In this document: positions 7,923 to 16,245 of the stretch, one piece after another
Layout: every line of letters begins with the position of its first letter
How positions within the stretch are numbered: position 1 is the stretch's first letter
Assembly: GCF_015101885.1 (NCBI RefSeq)
Contig: NZ_CP062941.1
Coordinates: 372,001-436,000 of the forward strand
Direction: 5' to 3'
DNA: 64,000 bases
From: Massilia litorea
Lineage (GTDB): Bacteria > Pseudomonadota > Gammaproteobacteria > Burkholderiales > Burkholderiaceae_D
Notes under the pieces: model-generated
The model's database searches: none
What the model was told of the DNA's origin: nothing
Seen by the model: only the letters and a program-made list of their open reading frames with translations
Position numbers and translations under genes: made by a program

Positions 7923-9690
7923 ACAGCATCCCTCCCTTGGCGGTGTATTTCGGCAGGTCGCGGGTCAGGTTGATCATGCCGGTGGCCGCCGTGCCGTCGC
8001 GCGGATCGATCTCGCCGGCGACGATGGTGCCGGCCCAGCCGCCGATCCCCGACAGCACCGCGACGTACTGCTTGCCGTCCGGCCCGCGGTAGGACACCGG
8101 CTGGCCGATGATCCCGGAACCCACCTTGTACTGCCACAGCAGCTTGCCGGTCTTGCCGTCGAGGCCCTTGAACCAGCCGTCCATGGTGCCGTAGAAGACG
8201 ACGTCGCCGGCGGTGGCGAGCGCGCCGCTCCAGACCGGGAAGTTTTCCTTGATGCTCCAGACCTTCTTGCGCGCGACCGGGTCCCAGGCCGCGAATTCGC
8301 CGCGGTGGCCGCCCGGACCGGCGTATTGCTTGATGCTGGCGCCGACATAGGGCGTGCCGGCGATATAGCTGGTCTCGAAGGTCTCCGCATCCTGGCAGAT
8401 GTTCTGCATCGGCAGGTACAGCAGCTTCGTGCGCGGCGACCAGGCGGACGGTTGCCAGTCCTTCGCGCCCGACGAGGCCGGGCAGATGTCGCGCACCGCC
8501 TTGCCCGCCTGCGGGTCCTTGGCCGGGTTGTAGACCAGCTTGCCGGTCTGGAGGTCGACCCGGGTGCTGGTCGTAATCGTGGCGTAGGGACTCGCCGAGA
8601 GCACCTGGCCGCTCGCGCGGTCGAGCACATACAGATAGCCGTTGCGGTCCGGGTGCAGGATCACCTTGCGCTGCTTGCCGTCGATCGGCATCTCGGCCAG
8701 CACGTTCTCGTTGACGCCGTCGTAGTCGTGCAGATCGTGCGGGCTCCACTGGTAGTACCAGACCGCCTCCCCGGTGTCCGGCTTGCGCGCGAAGATCCCG
8801 GAGGTCCACTTGTTGTCGCCGGGCCGCTGCTCCGGATTCCAGGGTCCCGGATTGCCGGTGCCGTAATACACCAGGTCGGTCTCGGGATCGTAGGTGAGGA
8901 AGCCCCAGACCGTGCCGCCGCCGATCTTCCAGCTGTCGCCGGGCCAGCTGCGCGTGCCCAGGTCCTTGCCGCGGTCCTGCGCATAGAAGGGTTTGAACGA
9001 GGGCCCGATCAGGACTTCCTTGTCGGGGCCGGTGCTGTAGGCGCGCCAGGCGATCTTGCCGGTGTTGGCGTCGAGCGCCGTGAGCCAGCCGCGCACGCCC
9101 AGTTCGCCGCCGCTGTTTCCGACCAGGACCTTGCCCTTGACCACGATCGGCGCCATGGTGACGGTTTCGCCCTTGTCGATGCTGCCCAGCCGCGTGCGCC
9201 AGAGCTCCTTGCCGGTGGCGGCGTCGAGGGCGATCGTGTCCATGTCGAGGGTATTGAAAAAGATCTTGCCGTCGGCGTAGACGAGGCCTCGGTTGACCAC
9301 GTCGCAGCAGGCCACGCCCTGCGCGCTGGCGCGCGGCTTGGGATCGTATTTCCACTTCTGCGGTGCGCCGGGTTTCGTCAGGTCGAGCGCATAAACCAGG
9401 TTCGGATAGGGCGTGACGATGAACATCGTGTTGTCCGCCACCACCGGCGCCGCTTCATGGCCGCGCAGCACGCCGGTCGAGAAGGTGAACGCGAGGCTGA
9501 GTTTATTCAGGTTGGCCGGGGTGATCTCCCCCAGCGGGCTGAAGCGCGTGTTGCCGTAGTCGTGGGCGACCATGCGCCAGTCGCCGTCGGCAGCCGCAGC
9601 CGCAGCAGGTTCAGCCGCGAATGCCGGCGCGGTGGCGCCTGCCAGGAGAGTCAGGGCTGCAAGAGTGAGGGCTGAAAGAGTCGCTTTCAT
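7903..9690 (-). CDS. PQQ-dependent alcohol dehydrogenase, lanthanide-type active site
   Basis: A 595-residue periplasmic quinoprotein with signal peptide (to about residue 26) and eight-bladed propeller. It has the vicinal disulfide Cys128-Cys129 (GVACCDVV), and metal ligands Glu196 (GGELGVRGW), Asn280 (GTGNPGPWN) and catalytic Asp322. Two residues on is Asp324 (HDYDGVNE), the extra aspartate found in lanthanide-dependent XoxF/ExaF/PedH enzymes and absent from calcium MxaF enzymes. It should oxidise primary alcohols and donate electrons to a cytochrome c. It is first in the eight-gene run; AAGG lies six bases before the start. Whether methanol or longer alcohols are used is not evident. Confidence 0.93.
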   Translation of the reverse strand: MKATLSALTLAALTLLAGATAPAFAAEPAAAAAADGDWRMVAHDYGNTRFSPLGEITPANLNKLSLAFTFSTGVLRGHEAAPVVADNTMFIVTPYPNLVYALDLTKPGAPQKWKYDPKPRASAQGVACCDVVNRGLVYADGKIFFNTLDMDTIALDAATGKELWRTRLGSIDKGETVTMAPIVVKGKVLVGNSGGELGVRGWLTALDANTGKIAWRAYSTGPDKEVLIGPSFKPFYAQDRGKDLGTRSWPGDSWKIGGGTVWGFLTYDPETDLVYYGTGNPGPWNPEQRPGDNKWTSGIFARKPDTGEAVWYYQWSPHDLHDYDGVNENVLAEMPIDGKQRKVILHPDRNGYLYVLDRASGQVLSASPYATITTSTRVDLQTGKLVYNPAKDPQAGKAVRDICPASSGAKDWQPSAWSPRTKLLYLPMQNICQDAETFETSYIAGTPYVGASIKQYAGPGGHRGEFAAWDPVARKKVWSIKENFPVWSGALATAGDVVFYGTMDGWFKGLDGKTGKLLWQYKVGSGIIGQPVSYRGPDGKQYVAVLSGIGGWAGTIVAGEIDPRDGTAATGMINLTRDLPKYTAKGGMLYVFALP

Positions 9691-9814
9691 TGACTGCCTT
9701 ATCCGGAGATCGGTGAAGCTGCGAATAAGGAAATTGTATTGAGATGTAAGCGGCCCGATTGTGCGGCATTTAACTCTGCCGTAGTGAAACTTGCAATTGA
9801 AATATAGGTTTTCT

Positions 9815-9834
9815 ATCGTCCCGGCCGGGACGAT
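9815..9834. repeat. 20-bp perfect palindrome between the ice-binding-like gene and the PQQ operon
   Basis: ATCGTCCCGGCCGGGACGAT is a perfect palindrome in the 175-bp gap between the 3' end of the PEP-CTERM gene at 9866 and the PQQ dehydrogenase start at 9690. As RNA it would fold into an eight-pair hairpin with a GGCC loop. No T-run follows on either strand, so it is a weak terminator candidate for the minus-strand gene at 9866, or a protein-binding site. The rest of the gap should hold the PQQ operon promoter; a TACAAT (minus strand) is the only -10-like match noticed. Confidence 0.5.
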
Positions 9835-9865
9835 GCCGAGGACGGTATCGAGACCGCCCTCTCGC

Positions 9866-10741
9866 TCAGGCGGCGGCTGTTTTCAGCCCGGCACGCCGGC
9901 CGCGCCGCAATACGCCGACCGTGCACAGGCCCAGTGCGAACAAGGCCAGGCTGGCCGGCTCCGGTACGTCGGACGGCGGCAGGACGGCCACGCCGAAACC
10001 GCCGTAGCCACCGCTGCCGTAGTCACCGCCCAGGCTGGTCGGGGAATAGGCATTGCAGTCGTTGGAAACGGTGTTGCCGATCATCGTGACCGCCGCCCCC
10101 AGCGCCAGCGCCCGTCCGCACGCAATGCTGGAAGCGGACCCGAAACTCACGCTTTGCTGGGCCAGGATATTTCCCGCAAAAACGGCATCCGCGCCCAGGG
10201 TGGCCGAGCTGCCCACCTGGAAGTAGATCCCGTTGGTGCTGGTGCCGTTGAGCACGTTGACGAAGGAATTCGCCGCCGTGATCAGCGTGCTGCCGATCTG
10301 GAAGACGATGACGCCGTTCGGGTCGTTGGCAAAATCGATCGTCATGCCGCCGGTCAGTGCCGCCGACGACGAGAAACGATAGACGCCTGAACCAAGCACG
10401 CCGACGCTGCCGAGATCCTGGCCGCTCAGGTCGATACCGCCGGCCAGGGCCGCAAGCCGCTCGTACGATGAGCGCGCATCGGCCTGTGCCCGGACCGCAA
10501 TCGCATCGGTCTGGTGGATGGCGCCGCCCGAGGCGAAGGTGACGCTGTCGGTACCGGTGATCGACGAACCAGGTGCGACGCCCAGGTCGCCGTGCAGCGT
10601 GGTGGCGTTGGTGTTCGTGACCGTTTCAGCCCCCAGCACGGCAAATTGCTGGGCGCCCCCGAGGAAAGGCAGTACGCCGGCATTCGCGGAACCGCAGGCC
10701 AGTGCCAGCATCAGCGGCAGGATCAATTTGTTGGTGTTCAT
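9866..10741 (-). CDS. Ice-binding-like (DUF3494) PEP-CTERM surface protein
   Basis: A 291-residue exported protein. Signal peptide MNTNKLILPLMLALACGSANA is followed by the ice-binding/DUF3494 repeat start (FAVLGAETVTNTNATTLHGD, then LGVAPGSSITG) and a beta-solenoid-like body. The C-terminus is a PEP-CTERM sorting signal: VPEPASLALFALGLCTVGVL then a basic RRGRR tail, cleaved by an exosortase. A clear GGAGAG lies before the ATG at 10741, which decides this start over upstream in-frame codons. Many DUF3494 proteins without proven ice activity act as adhesins or matrix proteins, so ice binding is not certain. Confidence 0.87.
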   Translation of the reverse strand: MNTNKLILPLMLALACGSANAGVLPFLGGAQQFAVLGAETVTNTNATTLHGDLGVAPGSSITGTDSVTFASGGAIHQTDAIAVRAQADARSSYERLAALAGGIDLSGQDLGSVGVLGSGVYRFSSSAALTGGMTIDFANDPNGVIVFQIGSTLITAANSFVNVLNGTSTNGIYFQVGSSATLGADAVFAGNILAQQSVSFGSASSIACGRALALGAAVTMIGNTVSNDCNAYSPTSLGGDYGSGGYGGFGVAVLPPSDVPEPASLALFALGLCTVGVLRRGRRAGLKTAAA

Positions 10742-10811
10742 GTTCTCTCCAGGTGTTTGTCTCATCAATGCCATGCCACGACCCATGCCGTGCGGGCTAC
10801 ACCTGAAGAGA

Positions 10812-10828
10812 ATTGCATTTATTGCAAT
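10812..10828. promoter_or_regulatory. Inverted repeat ATTGCA-N5-TGCAAT upstream of the ice-binding-like gene
   Basis: A 6-bp inverted repeat with a 5-bp spacer sits about 70-90 bp before the ATG at 10741, inside an AT-rich patch (10812-10860) that is unlike the surrounding sequence. This is where a promoter is expected for the minus-strand gene. It may be an operator; the binding protein is unknown. Confidence 0.4.
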
Positions 10829-10961
10829 AATATTAACATCAAAACACCCCACTCGCCGTTCAGCTCAGCAATATTTACGTAAACTGCCCAATGTTCGTTT
10901 CCGAACGGAAGCGCAGGCATGGGGCGGCGGCGCCCACGGCCGGCAAGCTTGCTTGCCCTGC

Positions 10962-11852
10962 TCAGTCCAGCAGCGTGGCGCCCCGGGTGCGCAAGAACGC
11001 CGAGATGCGTTGCATGACCGGGGAAATATAGCCTGTCCTCCTGTAGGTCAGGCCCAGGCGGCGGCGCATCGTCGTCTCGGGCAGCTCGACTTCGCGCAGG
11101 TCCGCACTGGCCGAGCGCAGGTTGAAGCGCGTGACAAAGCCCAGCAGGTGGGTCTTCTCCAGGATCGGCAGGATCATGTTCAGGACATTCGATTCGATCT
11201 GGATCTGCGGGCGCGCCAGGCCGTTGCGCTCGAAGGTCTGGTCGAGGAACTGGCGGGTCGCCACGCCGGGCGCCGGCAGGATCCATTTGTAGTCCAGCAG
11301 GTCGCGCAAGGCATACTCGCCCTGGAAGATGCGGTGGTTGCTGGCGGCCATCACCACGACCACGTCCTCGGCGAACTGTTCGGATTCGAGCTCCTCGTCG
11401 GCGTCGACCACCGGCCCCACCACCAAGTCGAGCTGCCCCTCGCGCAGCGCGCGCAGGATCGGGTCGTTCATGGCCACCATCAGCTCCACCTTCACCTCGG
11501 GCGCCTCGGCCAGCAAATCCTGGAACACGGACGGCATCAGGTGCTGGGCGAGCGTCGGCACGCAACCGATGCGGATCGTGCCGCGCAGCCCGCTCGCGTG
11601 CTCCTGCAGCTCGCGCGACGTATCCTCGACCATGATCGCCAGGCGCCGCGCGCGCGCCAGCAGCGCCGTTCCCGCTGCCGTCAGGCGCATGTGGCGGCCG
11701 CTCTTTTCGAACAGCTGGGCGCCGAGGTCCGCCTCGAGCCGGTCGATGCATTTGGTGAGCGCCGGCTGGGTGCGGAACAGGCGCTCGGCGGCGCGCCCCA
11801 GGTTGCCTTCGGTAGCGATCACCTCGAAGTAACGCAAGTCGCGGAAGTCCAT
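10962..11852 (-). CDS. LysR family transcriptional regulator
   Basis: A 296-residue regulator with an N-terminal winged helix-turn-helix (MDFRDLRYFEVIATEGNLGR, AAERLFRTQPALTKCIDRLE) and a C-terminal periplasmic-binding-protein-like effector domain. AGGAA lies before the ATG at 11852. It is transcribed away from the RraA-aldolase operon that begins at 12087, the classical arrangement for a regulator of the neighbouring catabolic genes; an inverted repeat between the two is a likely binding site. The effector is probably a pathway acid. Confidence 0.92.
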   Translation of the reverse strand: MDFRDLRYFEVIATEGNLGRAAERLFRTQPALTKCIDRLEADLGAQLFEKSGRHMRLTAAGTALLARARRLAIMVEDTSRELQEHASGLRGTIRIGCVPTLAQHLMPSVFQDLLAEAPEVKVELMVAMNDPILRALREGQLDLVVGPVVDADEELESEQFAEDVVVVMAASNHRIFQGEYALRDLLDYKWILPAPGVATRQFLDQTFERNGLARPQIQIESNVLNMILPILEKTHLLGFVTRFNLRSASADLREVELPETTMRRRLGLTYRRTGYISPVMQRISAFLRTRGATLLD

Positions 11853-11875
11853 GAACTATTCCTGAAAGTTTAAGA

Positions 11876-11894
11876 ATTCAAAAAATAAGTGAAT
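11876..11894. promoter_or_regulatory. Candidate LysR binding site (ATTCA-N9-TGAAT)
   Basis: An inverted repeat, ATTCA and TGAAT nine bases apart, lies 24-42 bp upstream of the LysR start and in the shared 234-bp gap with the aldolase operon. It contains the T-N11-A core expected of LysR-type sites. The surrounding AT-rich stretch (11870-11910) would also hold the promoter elements. Confidence 0.5.
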
Positions 11895-12086
11895 ATACAT
11901 TATAGATTGGCCTTCCTATACTCGAATCCATACCAAACCACGTGCCGCCACAGGCAGGACACGGGAACAAGACGGAGACACGCACTACCCGCAGCATTGC
12001 ACCAATCGGTGCGGCTGCCTCCTGTCGATACGCCCGTGTACAGCACCTGTTGGCACGCCGCTCCACTCCATCGACAAGGATCCAGC

Positions 12087-12782
12087 ATGAGCCAGTTTTC
12101 CCTCCCTGAAGTCATCCGCGATTTCGACCGCGTCGACCCCGCCCTGGTCAAGGCAGCTGCCCAGTACCAGGCCTCGATCCTGGCCGACGTGGCCGGCCGC
12201 CGCGGCACCCTGTGCAGCCGCGTGGCGCCGCTGTCCCCCAGCATGCGCATCGCCGGCCCGGCCCTGACGGTCGAAGTGCGCCCCGGCGACAACCTCATGA
12301 TCCACGCCGCCATGTCGCTTGCAAAACCGGGCGACGTGCTCGTCATCGACGGCAAGGGCGACGAGACCTGCGCCCTGATGGGCGAGATCATGGTGTCGCA
12401 GTGCATGGCCCTGGGCCTGGCCGGCGTCGTCGTCTACGGCTCGGTGCGCGACACGGAAGCCATCCGCGAACTCGGCTTCCCGGTATTCGCCGTCGGCGCC
12501 AACCCGAACGGCCCGACGAAAGTGGTGCCGGGCCGCGTCAACTGGCCGGTCTCGCTCGGCGGCGCGGTCGTCAACCCCGGTGACCTGGTCGTGGCCGACG
12601 CCGACGGCGTGGTCGTGGTCGAAACCAGCAAGGCCGGCCTCGTGGTCGAACTGGCGGCGAAAAAAGTAGCCGACGAAACGGCGCGCCTGGAAGGCATCCG
12701 CAGCGGCGCCCAGCTGCGCCCGACCTGGCTCGACGAAGCCCTGCGCAAGGCGGGCGTCGTGATGGAAGGAGCCGCATCGTGA
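12087..12782 (+). CDS. RraA-family aldolase/decarboxylase (CHA/HMG aldolase-like)
   Basis: A 231-residue protein of the RraA / class II 4-hydroxy-4-methyl-2-oxoglutarate aldolase family. The active-site Arg121-Asp122 is visible in VVVYGSVRDTEAIRELGFPV, and Gly99-Glu100 lie in ALMGEIMVS. Such enzymes cleave 4-carboxy-4-hydroxy-2-oxoadipate or HMG to pyruvate plus oxaloacetate, or decarboxylate oxaloacetate. Start 12087 follows AAGGA at good spacing. It is the first gene of the operon and overlaps the next gene by 4 nt (GTGA). RraA regulators of RNase E share the fold, but the catabolic context favours an enzyme. Confidence 0.85.
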   Translation: MSQFSLPEVIRDFDRVDPALVKAAAQYQASILADVAGRRGTLCSRVAPLSPSMRIAGPALTVEVRPGDNLMIHAAMSLAKPGDVLVIDGKGDETCALMGEIMVSQCMALGLAGVVVYGSVRDTEAIRELGFPVFAVGANPNGPTKVVPGRVNWPVSLGGAVVNPGDLVVADADGVVVVETSKAGLVVELAAKKVADETARLEGIRSGAQLRPTWLDEALRKAGVVMEGAAS

Positions 12783-13708
12783 GCGATAAAAAAGAAGTCA
12801 TCCTCGTCACCGGCGCCGACTTGGCCCCGCAAGCGGTCGCCCTGCTGTCGGACTTCGAGATCGTCTACGCCGGCAAGGAGTGCCCGGAAGACGCGCTCGA
12901 AGCGCTGTGCCGCCAGTTCGAACCGGTCGCCATGATCGTGCGCTACGGCCGCATCTCGGAGCGGGTGATTGCCGCCTCCCCCAAACTGCGCGTGATCTCG
13001 AAGCATGGCACCGGCATCGACAACATCGATTCCAACGCCGCCAAGGCGCGCGGCATCGTGGTCCGTGCCGCGACCGGCGCCAACGCCCCGGCCGTTGCCG
13101 AACACACCTGGGCCCTGATCCTGGCCTGCGCCAAGAACGTGGTGCAGCTGGACGGCCGCATGCGTGCCGGCCATTGGGACAAGGCCACCCATAAAAGCCT
13201 GGAGCTGAAGGGCCGCACGCTGGGCCTGGTCGGCCTGGGCGCCATCGGCCGCCGCGTCGCCGACGTCGGCACGGCGCTGGGCATGCGCGTGATCGCCTAC
13301 GATCCGTTCGCAACAAGTGTGCCGGAAGGGATCGAGCGCCGCGAACTGGCGGAAGTGATTTCCACCTCCGACGTGCTGTCGCTGCACTGCCCGCTCACCG
13401 CGGACAACGCGAAGATGATCAACGCCCAGACCCTCGCCACCATGCGCGACGGCGCGATCGTCGTGAATACCGCACGCGGCGGCCTGATCGACGAAGCGGC
13501 GCTGGCCGAAGCCCTCACCAGCGGCAAGCTGCGCGCGGCGGGACTCGACAGCTTCCAGGTCGAGCCCTTCACCGCCGGCCACGCCTTTACCGGCCTGGCC
13601 AATGCGATCCTGACGCCGCACATCGGCGGCGTGACATCGGATGCGTATATCGGCATGGGCACTGGCGCGGCGCGCAACATCCTGGACGAGCTGGCCGTCA
13701 CGGCATAA
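12779..13708 (+). CDS. D-isomer-specific 2-hydroxyacid dehydrogenase
   Basis: A 309-residue NAD-dependent dehydrogenase of the phosphoglycerate-dehydrogenase group. It has the Rossmann motif GLGAIG at 152-157 and the catalytic triad Arg233 (NTARGG), Glu262 (DSFQVEP) and His281 (TPHIGG). It interconverts a 2-hydroxy and a 2-oxo acid. The GTG start overlaps the stop of the aldolase gene by 4 nt, so the two are coupled. It probably oxidises the hydroxy acid that feeds the aldolase or reduces one of its products; true serine biosynthesis is less likely because no ACT domain is present. Confidence 0.9.
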   Translation: MSDKKEVILVTGADLAPQAVALLSDFEIVYAGKECPEDALEALCRQFEPVAMIVRYGRISERVIAASPKLRVISKHGTGIDNIDSNAAKARGIVVRAATGANAPAVAEHTWALILACAKNVVQLDGRMRAGHWDKATHKSLELKGRTLGLVGLGAIGRRVADVGTALGMRVIAYDPFATSVPEGIERRELAEVISTSDVLSLHCPLTADNAKMINAQTLATMRDGAIVVNTARGGLIDEAALAEALTSGKLRAAGLDSFQVEPFTAGHAFTGLANAILTPHIGGVTSDAYIGMGTGAARNILDELAVTA

Positions 13709-13736
13709 GGCGATGCGCCCCACGGGGTGCATCGCC
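13709..13736 (+). other. Intercistronic hairpin between dehydrogenase and MFS genes
   Basis: GGCGATGC and GCATCGCC flank a GCCCC/GGGG inner pairing, forming a strong stem-loop directly after the dehydrogenase stop codon. No T-run follows, and the next gene has its own GGAGGAAG ribosome site. This looks like an mRNA-stabilising or partial-attenuation element inside the operon rather than a full terminator. Confidence 0.5.
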
Positions 13737-13760
13737 GAATCGGAATTTTGGAGGAAGACA

Positions 13761-15083
13761 ATGACTACAACGAGAGACGACGCGCGCCTGGAAAAGGAGA
13801 CCGTCAGCAAGGTCACCTGGCGCCTGATGCCATTCCTGATCGTGTGCTACCTGCTGGCCTTTATCGACCGCGGCAACATCGGCATGGCGGCCCTGCAGAT
13901 GAACAAGGATATCGGCATCACGCCGCAAATCTTCGGCTTCGCCAGCAGCCTGTTCTTCATCGCCTATTTCTTCTTCGAGGTGCCCAGCAACCTGGCCCTG
14001 CAGAAGTTCGGCGCCCGCAAATGGATCGCCCGCATCATGATCACCTGGGGCCTGGTCTCGGCCGGCAATGCGCTGGTACAGGGCGCCCCCTCGCTCTACT
14101 TCCTGCGCTTCCTGCTGGGCGCGGCCGAAGCGGGCTTCTTCCCCGGCGTCATGCTCTACATGACCTACTGGATTCCCTCCGCCTACCGCGCCCGCTTCGT
14201 GGCCGTGTTCATGGTGGCGATCCCGATGGCCAGCTTCATCGGCTCGCCCATTTCCGCCCTGCTGCTGCAGGCCGACGGCGTACTCGGCCTGCGCGGCTGG
14301 CAGTGGCTGTTCATCCTCGAAGGCCTGCCGACGGTCGTCATGGGAATCGTCTGCCTGTTCTTCCTGACCGATCGTCCGGAACAGGCCAAATGGCTCAGCA
14401 CCGAGCAACGCGACTGGCTGTCGGCGCGCATGGAGCGCGAACGCAGCGAGAAGAAGGCCGGCGCCCACGTCCCGCTCTGGAAGCTGTTCCGCAGCAAGGA
14501 AGTGCTCGGCATGGCCCTGGTCTGCTCGACCGCCTCCGCCGCCGGCACCGTGCTCGGCGTCTGGCAGCCGCAACTGATCAAGTCCTTCGGCCTGACCGTC
14601 ATGCAGACCGGCCTGCTCAATTCGGTGCCCTACGCCGTGGCCGCGGTCCTGATGGTCCTGTGGGGCCGCCACTCCGACCGCAAGGGCGAACGCCGCTGGC
14701 ATACCGTGATCCCGCTGGCCATGATTGCCGTCGGCATGCTCGGCACCCTGTTCATCAAGTCGCTGCCGCTCACCATCATGCTCTTGACCTTCGTGCTGGT
14801 CGGCGCCTATTCGTTCAAGGGCCCGTTCTGGGCGCTGAGCACCGGCTGGCTGTCGACGGGTTCGGCCGCGGCCGGGCTGGCAGGCATCAACGCGGCATCC
14901 AACCTGATCGGCGGCGGCCTGATGGTCAACGTCTACGGCTGGATCAAGACCGCCACCGGCAGCTATGCATTGGCCCTGGCGCCGATCGCGCTGCTGGCCA
15001 TCATGAGCATCACGGTGCTGCTTTCCCTGAGCCGCCAGGCGCAGCCGGCAGCACCCGCAGCAGGCAGCAAGATCGCGGCATAA
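13761..15083 (+). CDS. MFS transporter, anion:cation symporter (ACS) family
   Basis: A 440-residue twelve-helix carrier. Family marks are LLAFIDRGNIGMAALQMNKD near helix 1, FFEVPSNLALQKFGARKWIA before helix 3, and LRFLLGAAEAGFFPGVMLYM. ACS members import organic acids such as tartrate, phthalate, glucarate or hydroxyphenylacetate with protons. A strong GGAGGAAG precedes the ATG at 13761. It follows the aldolase and dehydrogenase genes and probably imports their substrate. A closely similar carrier is encoded at 58195. Confidence 0.92.
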   Translation: MTTTRDDARLEKETVSKVTWRLMPFLIVCYLLAFIDRGNIGMAALQMNKDIGITPQIFGFASSLFFIAYFFFEVPSNLALQKFGARKWIARIMITWGLVSAGNALVQGAPSLYFLRFLLGAAEAGFFPGVMLYMTYWIPSAYRARFVAVFMVAIPMASFIGSPISALLLQADGVLGLRGWQWLFILEGLPTVVMGIVCLFFLTDRPEQAKWLSTEQRDWLSARMERERSEKKAGAHVPLWKLFRSKEVLGMALVCSTASAAGTVLGVWQPQLIKSFGLTVMQTGLLNSVPYAVAAVLMVLWGRHSDRKGERRWHTVIPLAMIAVGMLGTLFIKSLPLTIMLLTFVLVGAYSFKGPFWALSTGWLSTGSAAAGLAGINAASNLIGGGLMVNVYGWIKTATGSYALALAPIALLAIMSITVLLSLSRQAQPAAPAAGSKIAA

Positions 15084-15129
15084 GACCGCGCACCACAGTT
15101 CGCCCACGATTGATAACAACGGAGACCGC

Positions 15130-16101
15130 ATGAACACACTTACCCGCAGCATCCTTACCCTGGCCCTGCTTGGGACCAGCGCGCTGGCCTCGGCCGGGGA
15201 GGCCTGGCCGAAACAGCCGATCCGCCTGGTGGTCCCCTTTCCGCCGGGAGGCGGTACCGACATCATCGCCCGCGTCGTCGGCAACAAGCTGACCGAGACG
15301 CGCAAGTGGGTGATCGTGGTCGACAACCGTCCCGGCGCCGGCGGCAACATCGGCATGGACCTGGTCGCCAAGTCGAAACCCGACGGCTACACGATCGGCC
15401 TGGGACAGACCTCGAACCTGGCGGTCAACCCGACCCTGTACACGAAACTGCCCTACGATCCGGTCAAGGATTTCGCGCCGGTCAGCACCGTCGCCGACGC
15501 GCCGCTGGTGCTGGTCGTGGCCAGCAACTCGCCGTACAAGACCCTGGCCGACGTGGTCGCCGCCGCCAAGGCCAAGCCCGGCCAGATCACCCTGGCCACG
15601 CCCGGCAACGGCACGGTCGCCCACCTGACCGGAGAGTTGTTCCAGAAGGCGGCCCACATCGACCTGCAGCACGTGCCGTATAAAGGCTCGTCGCAGGCCA
15701 TCACCGACCTGCTGGGCGGCTCGGTCCAGGTCTTCATGTCCTCGGTGCCGACGGCGCTGTCGCAGATCCGCGGCGGCACCATGCGCGCCCTGGCGGTGAC
15801 CTCCTCGAAGCGGGCGGACGACCTGCCGAACGTCCCGACGATCAACGAATCGGGCTACAAGGGTTTTGACGCGCGCACCTGGTTCGGCATGGTCGCGCCG
15901 GCCGGCACCCCGCCGGCCATCGTCGCCGAGCTGAACGCCGAGATCAACAAGGTGCTGGCGATGCCGGAAGTGCGCAAGAAAATCACCGTCGAAGGCGGCG
16001 ACGTAATGGGCGGAACCCCCGAGCAGTTCAGCAACCTGATCAAGACCGAAATCCCGCGCTGGGGCAAGGTCGTCAAGGATTCCGGCGCCCGCATCGACTG
16101 A
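15130..16101 (+). CDS. Bug/TctC family periplasmic receptor
   Basis: A 323-residue secreted receptor: signal peptide to about residue 22 (LGTSALASAGEA), then WPKQPIRLVVPFPPGGGTD and RPGAGGNIGMDLVAKSKPDG, the two Bug hallmarks. GGAG precedes the ATG at 15130. It lies between the ACS carrier and the porin in the aldolase operon, so its ligand is probably the same acid. No TctAB permease is in the window, so it may serve sensing or a distant permease. Confidence 0.93.
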   Translation: MNTLTRSILTLALLGTSALASAGEAWPKQPIRLVVPFPPGGGTDIIARVVGNKLTETRKWVIVVDNRPGAGGNIGMDLVAKSKPDGYTIGLGQTSNLAVNPTLYTKLPYDPVKDFAPVSTVADAPLVLVVASNSPYKTLADVVAAAKAKPGQITLATPGNGTVAHLTGELFQKAAHIDLQHVPYKGSSQAITDLLGGSVQVFMSSVPTALSQIRGGTMRALAVTSSKRADDLPNVPTINESGYKGFDARTWFGMVAPAGTPPAIVAELNAEINKVLAMPEVRKKITVEGGDVMGGTPEQFSNLIKTEIPRWGKVVKDSGARID

Positions 16102-16245
16102 GATGCCTGACCGGTTTCACCCCGCCCGCCACCGCGCGGGCGCATTCCTGAAAAAAACCATCCGCAGCTTACGCGGAGGACCCGTGCCGGTCCGTCCCTT
16201 CCCGGGACGTGCCGGCGCGCCCACGACAACATGGAGACAAACCAG

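Noticed and set aside
7903..9690. Calcium-type (MxaF) methanol dehydrogenase
   Set aside because: The extra aspartate two residues after the catalytic one (DYD) points to the lanthanide group, and no small subunit MxaI-like gene is present.
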